DNA from: an uncultured Prevotella sp.
Lineage (GTDB): Bacteria > Bacteroidota > Bacteroidia > Bacteroidales > Bacteroidaceae
Reading direction: 5' to 3'
Assembly: GCA_900315775.1 (NCBI GenBank)
Contig: ONAJ01000015.1
Location: forward strand, 59,547 to 123,546
Length of the DNA stretch: 64,000 bases
Part shown: in pieces, positions 59,015-64,000 of the stretch
Position numbering within the stretch: the first letter of the stretch is position 1
Layout of the letters: every line of letters begins with the position of its first letter
Position numbers and translations under genes: made by a program
Notes under the pieces: model-generated
What the model was told of the DNA's origin: nothing
Databases searched by the model: none
What the model saw: the letters and a program-made list of their open reading frames with translations, nothing else

Positions 59015-61836
59015 GTCAGGAATATATAAAGGTTCGTGGGGCGCGCGTCCACAACCTCAAGAATATTGATGTTGATATTCCGCGCAACTCGCTGACGGTA
59101 ATCACAGGACTCTCGGGTTCCGGCAAGTCGTCACTCGCCTTCGACACTATCTTTGCCGAAGGACAACGACGCTACATCGAGACATTCTCCGCCTATGCAC
59201 GCAACTTCCTCGGCGGCATGGAACGACCTGACGTTGACAAGATTACAGGTCTTTCGCCCGTCATCAGCATCGAACAGAAGACTACCAACAAAAACCCGCG
59301 TTCTACCGTAGGCACCACCACCGAGGTATATGACTACATGCGTCTGCTCTTCGCCCGCGCAGGAACGGCTTACAGCTATGTTACCGGCGAGAAGATGGTG
59401 AAATATACCGACGAGAAGATTATCCAGATGATCCTCTCCGACTATGCCAGCAAGCCTTTCTATATCCTTGCTCCGTTGGTGCGCAACCGTAAAGGTCACT
59501 ACCGTGAACTCTTCGAGTCGCTGCAGCGTAAGGGTTTCCTTCATGTCCGCGTTGACGACGAGATAATGGAGATTACCAGCGGCATGAAGTTAGACCGCTA
59601 CAAGAACCATAATATCGAGGTCGTGGTGGACAAGGCAAGCGGAAAACCTGAATATGCCGACCGACTCCGTCAGAGTGTCGAGCTGGCGATGCGACAGGGC
59701 GACGGACAGCTTATGATACTCGAGCGCGACGGCTCGAAACCACGCTTCTTCTCGCGCCACCTTATGTGTCCCACAACGGGAATATCATACGGAGAACCTG
59801 CTCCAAACAAGTTCTCGTTCAACTCTCCCGAGGGCGCTTGTCCGGCATGCAAGGGACTCGGTTATGTCAACGAGATAGATCTCAACAAGGTTATTCCTGA
59901 CCGCTCACAGTCTATCTACTCGGGTGCAATAATTCCTTTAGGCAAATACAAGAACCAACTGATATTCTGGCAGATAGAGGCAATACTAAAGAAGTACGAC
60001 CTCGACCTTAAGACTCCCGTCAGCGATATCCCCGAGGAGGCTATGAGCGAGATTCTCTACGGCTCGTTAGGCAACGTCAAGATACCCAAGGAGCTGGTAC
60101 ATACCTCCAGCGACTACTTCGTGGAGTTCGACGGCATAACGAAATATCTGCGCTCCGTTATGGATAGCGACGACAGCGCCAGCTCACAGAAGTGGGCAGA
60201 CCAGTTCCTCGCCACCTGTCAGTGTCCCGAGTGTCACGGAGGACGCCTTAACAAGGAAGGACTCTCCTACCGTTTCTGGGACAAGAACATTGCCGAGCTG
60301 TCACACATGGACCTCAGCGAACTCAACGAGTGGCTCTACGAGGCAGAGAACCACCTGGAGCCCCAGCAGAAAAAGATTGCCGCAGAAATTCTCAAGGAGA
60401 TACACACACGCATAAAATTCATGCTCGACGTAGGTCTTGACTACCTCGCCCTCGACCGCCCCTCAGCAAGTCTGTCTGGTGGTGAGAGCCAGCGCATACG
60501 TCTTGCCACACAGATAGGCTCACAACTCGTCAACGTCCTCTACATCCTTGACGAGCCCAGCATAGGACTTCACCAGCGCGACAACGACAAGCTCATCGCG
60601 TCGCTCAAGGAACTGCGCGACCTCGGCAATACCGTCATCGTTGTAGAACACGACCGTGACATGATGCTCAATGCCGACTACATCATAGATATCGGTCCGC
60701 GCGCAGGACGCAAAGGCGGCGAAGTGGTGTTCCAGGGAACACCACAGGAAATGCTCAAGGCAAACACCCTGACAGCCCAAAGCCTTCACCCATCAGAGCT
60801 CAGAACTCAGAACTCAGAACTCAGACATCAGACATCAGACTTCAGACTTCAGACTTCAGAACTCACCCTCCTTGGCGCTCGCGGCAACAACCTCAAGGGA
60901 GTCAATGTGTCGTTCCCGCTCGGAAAACTCATCCTCGTCACAGGCGTCAGCGGCTCCGGCAAGTCAACGCTCATCAACGAGACGCTGCAACCAATACTCT
61001 CGCAGCACTTCTTCCATTCGTTGAAACGTCCCCTGCCCTACGACAGCATCGAGGGAATAGAGAACATCGACAAAGTAGTCAACGTTGACCAGTCGCCCAT
61101 AGGACGCACCCCGCGTTCCAACCCTGCAACCTACACAGGAGTCTTCAGCGACATCCGCTCGCTCTTCGTCAACCTCCCCGAGGCAAAGATTCGCGGCTAT
61201 AAACCCGGACGCTTCTCGTTCAACGTCAAGGGCGGCAGGTGCGACACCTGTGGCGGCAACGGCTATAAGACCATAGAGATGAACTTCCTCCCCGACATCC
61301 AAGTGCCCTGCGAGACGTGTCACGGAAAACGCTACAACCGCGAAACCCTCGAGGTGCGCTACAAGGGAAAGTCCATTGCCGACGTGCTCGACATGACCAT
61401 CAACCAGGCTGTAGAGTTCTTCGAGAACGTCCCCGAGATACTCCGTAAGATAAAGACCATTCAGGAAGTAGGACTCGGCTACATAAAGTTAGGACAGCCC
61501 TCCACAACACTCTCCGGCGGTGAGAGCCAACGCGTAAAACTCGCCACCGAGCTGTCTAAACGCGACACAGGAAAGACGCTCTACATTCTCGACGAGCCCA
61601 CCACAGGACTCCACTTCGAAGACATCCGCATCCTCATGACTGTCATCCGCCGTCTTGTAGATCGCGGCAACACGGTAATAATCATAGAACATAACCTCGA
61701 CGTCATCCAACAGGCAGACTACATCATCGACATGGGTCCCGAAGGCGGGCGTCGCGGAGGCACCGTAGTAGCCACAGGCACACCCGAAGAAATAAAGAAA
61801 CAAGGCAAGGGCTTTACAGCGAAGTATCTGTATTAA
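59011..61836 (+). CDS. uvrA: Excinuclease ABC subunit A, with an internal 7-bp repeat
   Basis: 941 residues. First Walker [21 protein letters not shown] (~34-53), first zinc module ([10 protein letters not shown] near 280), ABC signature [12 protein letters not shown] (~489-500), second Walker [12 protein letters not shown] (~647-657), [10 protein letters not shown] and [10 protein letters not shown] zinc residues, and a second signature [12 protein letters not shown]. It finds damaged DNA with UvrB. Residues ~594-617 ([14 protein letters not shown] and DFRLQTSE), just before the second ATPase half, are encoded by a 7-bp tandem repeat. The frame is open here, but a one-unit change would truncate the protein. 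Confidence 0.97.
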   Translation: MSQEYIKVRGARVHNLKNIDVDIPRNSLTVITGLSGSGKSSLAFDTIFAEGQRRYIETFSAYARNFLGGMERPDVDKITGLSPVISIEQKTTNKNPRSTVGTTTEVYDYMRLLFARAGTAYSYVTGEKMVKYTDEKIIQMILSDYASKPFYILAPLVRNRKGHYRELFESLQRKGFLHVRVDDEIMEITSGMKLDRYKNHNIEVVVDKASGKPEYADRLRQSVELAMRQGDGQLMILERDGSKPRFFSRHLMCPTTGISYGEPAPNKFSFNSPEGACPACKGLGYVNEIDLNKVIPDRSQSIYSGAIIPLGKYKNQLIFWQIEAILKKYDLDLKTPVSDIPEEAMSEILYGSLGNVKIPKELVHTSSDYFVEFDGITKYLRSVMDSDDSASSQKWADQFLATCQCPECHGGRLNKEGLSYRFWDKNIAELSHMDLSELNEWLYEAENHLEPQQKKIAAEILKEIHTRIKFMLDVGLDYLALDRPSASLSGGESQRIRLATQIGSQLVNVLYILDEPSIGLHQRDNDKLIASLKELRDLGNTVIVVEHDRDMMLNADYIIDIGPRAGRKGGEVVFQGTPQEMLKANTLTAQSLHPSELRTQNSELRHQTSDFRLQTSELTLLGARGNNLKGVNVSFPLGKLILVTGVSGSGKSTLINETLQPILSQHFFHSLKRPLPYDSIEGIENIDKVVNVDQSPIGRTPRSNPATYTGVFSDIRSLFVNLPEAKIRGYKPGRFSFNVKGGRCDTCGGNGYKTIEMNFLPDIQVPCETCHGKRYNRETLEVRYKGKSIADVLDMTINQAVEFFENVPEILRKIKTIQEVGLGYIKLGQPSTTLSGGESQRVKLATELSKRDTGKTLYILDEPTTGLHFEDIRILMTVIRRLVDRGNTVIIIEHNLDVIQQADYIIDMGPEGGRRGGTVVATGTPEEIKKQGKGFTAKYLY
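60792..60861. repeat. 7-bp tandem repeat inside uvrA (ten units)
   Basis: Consensus NTCAGAN: ATCAGAG, CTCAGAA three times, CTCAGAC, ATCAGAC twice, TTCAGAC twice, TTCAGAA. It is flanked by related heptamers TTCACCC (60785-60791) and CTCACCC (60862-60868). Confidence 0.9.
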
Positions 61837-61857
61837 CTTTCCTCACACCTCAAAAAT

Positions 61858-61881
61858 AAGCGGAGCCCTAAAGCTCCGCTT
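61858..61881. terminator. Terminator downstream of uvrA
   Basis: AAGCGGAGC (61858-61866), loop CCTAAA, then GCTCCGCTT (61873-61881) followed by TATTCC. It lies 22 nt past the uvrA stop and 10 nt before the end of the convergent lysozyme-like gene. Confidence 0.8.
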
Positions 61882-61890
61882 TATTCCTTC

Positions 61891-62517
61891 TTACTTTACA
61901 CTTCCTACTTGCCCTTTAGTAAGCCCCTCCCTTTGGAGGGGTTTGGGGAGGCTTTCCTCATACGTCAAGTACGCCACCCTATTCTTCCACCCTTCCAGGA
62001 ATCCTAATTGTCCAGGCTTGCGGGCTATACTCTCAAGAAACTTCAGTCGCTCGAAGGTCACCCTCAGGTGTAGCTGTCGTGGGTCGTTAATGTTAATGGC
62101 AGCAAGGGTCTTTGGACCTAACTTTCCATCCACCGTAGTGTTCACTATGCGCTGCACCGTCTTCACCGCTGCCGTTCCAGAGTGCCAGTAGAAGTCAAAG
62201 ATGGCGAGAGCCAGCGACTTATCGCGAATCTTGTCAGCATTAATATCAAAGTATAGGTGATAGACTATCCTCTCCCATTCCTCGAAGGTCATCGTCACGA
62301 ATCCTTCCCACGTTGAGGGCCATCCGTACACGTCAGCCATCGCCTTGTATGTATCGAACGTCACGCCAACCAGCGTAGCACCGCCGTTGTCCAACTTCAC
62401 GTTCGTCACTCCTTTTTCGGCAGCACGGCGGTAAGTGTCTGATACCGAGTGGTTCCCTGCCTTCACTGATGTCTCTACGAAAATCAGTGTCTTTAAATAA
62501 TCATTCCAGTTCTTCAT
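61891..62517 (-). CDS. GH108-like lysozyme / phage-type endolysin
   Basis: 208 residues from MKNWNDYLKTLIFVETS. The N-terminal lysozyme-like domain has the candidate catalytic Glu (~15) and DNGGATLVGVTFDTYKAM, matching the D-x-G-G-x-T-x-x-G-I-T pattern of GH108, though the usual EGG at the active site is degraded to ETS. The C-terminal part has a peptidoglycan-binding motif (VDGKLGPKTLAAIN, ~130-143). The last ~20 codons come from a dispersed G/C-rich repeat (61922-61955), giving SLPKPLQREGLTKG. It begins 2 nt after the stop of the upstream gene. Catalytic competence is doubtful. Confidence 0.75.
   Translation of the reverse strand: MKNWNDYLKTLIFVETSVKAGNHSVSDTYRRAAEKGVTNVKLDNGGATLVGVTFDTYKAMADVYGWPSTWEGFVTMTFEEWERIVYHLYFDINADKIRDKSLALAIFDFYWHSGTAAVKTVQRIVNTTVDGKLGPKTLAAININDPRQLHLRVTFERLKFLESIARKPGQLGFLEGWKNRVAYLTYEESLPKPLQREGLTKGQVGSVK
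61922..61955 (-). repeat. Dispersed G/C-rich hairpin repeat, copy 2
   Basis: AGCCCCTCCCTTTGGAGGGG, then TTTGGGGAGGCTTT, nearly identical to 8141-8176 and in the same orientation. Here it lies within the 3' end of the lysozyme-like reading frame. Confidence 0.75.
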
Positions 62518-62519
62518 AA

Positions 62520-62975
62520 TCACCAAATAACCTTATCATCCTTAACCAAGAAATTCTCACCCAGATACTCATTATCGTGCAGACTCTCCTTTATCTCCAC
62601 CGTCTTGGCGTTGACGTTCAGCATCGTCCTGACGATACGCTTGTAGTCGTCTTCGCTCAATATGCTCTCGTCGTAGTTCAGAAGGTAGATGTCGTTGCCG
62701 AAGTTCTCCCACGTCACGTGCTTGTAGGGCACTATGCCGATGAAACACTGTACCGACACCTTGAGTACCAGCGCCGGCAGGTAGCCGGCACGGGGTTTGA
62801 ACTGCAGGGGGAAGGTGCCGCGTGGTATGCGGTTACCCGTTGACTTACTTCTTATTCTCGCTGTGCGCCACAGACACTTCAGTTTCTTCTCCTGTCCCTC
62901 TGCCTGTAGCAGTACCTGCGCCATAGTGACGTCGTCATAGACGTCGATGTTCCTTATTATTATCTTTGATTCCAT
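62520..62975 (-). CDS. Protein of unknown function in the phage-like block (151 residues)
   Basis: Family not recognised. Central segment KCLWRTARIRSKSTGNRIPR and GTFPLQFKPRAGYLPALVLK suggest a small beta fold; distantly reminiscent of DUF5675-type proteins found near phage lysozymes. No signal peptide or membrane helix. It lies between the DUF3987-type gene and the lysozyme-like gene on the same strand, so it is probably part of the same mobile element. Confidence 0.6.
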   Translation of the reverse strand: MESKIIIRNIDVYDDVTMAQVLLQAEGQEKKLKCLWRTARIRSKSTGNRIPRGTFPLQFKPRAGYLPALVLKVSVQCFIGIVPYKHVTWENFGNDIYLLNYDESILSEDDYKRIVRTMLNVNAKTVEIKESLHDNEYLGENFLVKDDKVIW

Positions 62976-63024
62976 AATTGATTAAATTTTGATTTTGACC
63001 AAATGACCTTGACCATTTGACCAC

Positions 63025-64000
63025 TTAGCCATTCTTTTTCATAAATTTTTTTTCTTCTATCTTTACTATTAGACCTTGTTTTATCCAATTCTTTAACATT
63101 TGTCTAACGCTATTGTGTGTAATTCCTGCACCTTTCAGGGCTACACTTTGCTGCATAGCCTGCTCAAAGGTGAACTGCGAATCAAGGCGTTCAAAGATAT
63201 TGTCGTTCTTGCCACGTTTTATGCGTTCACTACCATTATAACTCGCATACTCCCTGCTTGTGAAAGCATTCTCTATACGTTCACGGAAGAAGTGTAGAGC
63301 GTTCTGTGCTTTCAGCAGAAGTTCTTTCCATAGGTTAGGGTTCTGCTTCAGCTGCGTCTCTGCACCGTTGAGTCCGTGCTTCTTTATCAGCTGTTCGCAC
63401 ACCTTGCAGAGCATCAGACAGCAGGTCATTCTTTGTGCCGTAACACAGATGCGGAACCTCTGACGAGCCATAACCTTGTCGTCGTTCTTCATCGTCTCTA
63501 ATCGGATGTTCTCAAGCCACTGACGACCACGAGCCTCCAACTTCGGCAACACTATCGGACCGTACATCAGCGGCAGCAAATGGGCTACTTGCTTTATGCG
63601 CTCCGTCTGGCGCTCCGTCAGCACGTGGGGCTTGTCCTCAAGCGGCGCGAAGGTGTTGTCAGGAGTACGAGCAACTGCAATTCTGCTCTGGAAACCGTCG
63701 GTGTAGTTCGATACTACCCTGTATAAAGCATCTGGCGTTCCGCACATCACTACGTTCCACAGTAGCTTTTCTATATGTACGTTGACAGCATCAGCACTTC
63801 GTGCCTCACGCTCGTACTTCGTTCCGTCGTAGCTCTGACGTAACATCACCGAGAAGTCACTGAGTGTCGATTTCCACTTCTGCGCCACAGTGTCAGCTTC
63901 CGGAGTAAACGAGAAGGCGTGTTTCCCTTCGGTGTTCGCCAGTCGTTCTGCGAGGTTCGCTACCGTGTTGTTCAGCGTCAGACACCTTACAGGCAGCTTA
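63025..64000 (-). CDS. DUF3987-type mobile-element protein, partial
   Basis: The frame continues to the right edge without a start (upstream of residue 1 of the visible ATG/GTG frame it reads LNNTVANLAERLANTEGKHA). So this is the C-terminal ~324 residues of a longer protein. ARSADAVNVHIEKLLWNVVM, CGTPDALYRVVSNYTDGFQS and RIAVARTPDNTFAPLEDKPH match the DUF3987 family of Bacteroidales phages and integrated elements, which are primase/helicase-associated. The last ~50 residues look like a winged-helix (GITHNSVRQMLKNWIKQGLI). GTG at 63886-63888 is internal. Confidence 0.8.
   Translation of the reverse strand, partial: KLPVRCLTLNNTVANLAERLANTEGKHAFSFTPEADTVAQKWKSTLSDFSVMLRQSYDGTKYEREARSADAVNVHIEKLLWNVVMCGTPDALYRVVSNYTDGFQSRIAVARTPDNTFAPLEDKPHVLTERQTERIKQVAHLLPLMYGPIVLPKLEARGRQWLENIRLETMKNDDKVMARQRFRICVTAQRMTCCLMLCKVCEQLIKKHGLNGAETQLKQNPNLWKELLLKAQNALHFFRERIENAFTSREYASYNGSERIKRGKNDNIFERLDSQFTFEQAMQQSVALKGAGITHNSVRQMLKNWIKQGLIVKIEEKKFMKKNG

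Noticed and set aside
1-64000. tRNA or rRNA genes
   Set aside because: No sequence with tRNA T-loop and anticodon features or rRNA conserved segments was noticed, although a short tRNA could be missed without a covariance search.

Overview
The window looks like a chromosomal segment of a Bacteroidales bacterium, most likely a Prevotella-type member of the Prevotellaceae. Support comes from three sides. At least fourteen genes are preceded by the Bacteroidetes -7 promoter element TAnnTTTG. There are T9SS-type C-terminal sorting domains, an HU-CCDC81/SPOR protein and large BIG/InlB-repeat secreted proteins. The gene set (Rnf complex, xylose operon, GH2 enzyme, fused anaerobic corrin-ring genes) is typical of gut or rumen Bacteroidales. 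No rRNA, tRNA or CRISPR array was seen.

Layout. 1-7451: the end of a cobalamin/iron ABC uptake system (binding protein, permease) converging on four minus-strand genes, each a fusion of two corrin-ring enzymes (CbiH-CbiC, CbiE-CbiT, CbiG-CbiF, CbiJ-CbiD); together they cover eight steps of anaerobic B12 synthesis. 7452-16078: an accessory region with two modules, each a large secreted protein followed by a related ~60-residue acidic peptide and a non-coding interval holding a 22-bp-period tandem array and hairpins. 16079-19229: a degraded mobile-element scar with a deleted Bro-N gene, a protein fragment, an MntA/HepT toxin-antitoxin pair, an unknown three-gene micro-operon and 0.75 kb of dense repeats, including seven exact copies of a 10-mer.

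19230-36 kb is mostly core: FolK-like protein, M64 peptidase, TPR protein, galE, thrC, the RseC-like/rnfBCDGEA operon, rfbC, HU/SPOR and FHA proteins, rsmE, and a nucleoside symporter downstream of a GH2 enzyme. 37.6-42.3 kb holds a candidate small RNA and the xylE-xylB-xylA operon. 42.4-58.2 kb holds a histone-like winged-helix protein, aspS, an envelope operon (L,D-transpeptidase, ECF sigma factor, putative anti-sigma protein, Spy-like protein), the mazG-lipoprotein-rnz operon, valS, a C11 protease, nth, a POT transporter, an outer-membrane barrel and a periplasmic binding-fold protein. 58.3-61.8 kb holds a T9SS type-B protein translationally coupled to uvrA. The right edge (61.9-64 kb) is part of a phage-like or integrated element (GH108-like lysozyme, unknown protein, DUF3987-type protein running off the window).

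The most unusual signals are the duplicated large-protein/small-peptide/22-bp-array module, the GTTAAGTGTT cluster around 18.6-19.05 kb, and short tandem repeats of 7-bp period that occur between genes and inside the reading frames of thrC and uvrA.
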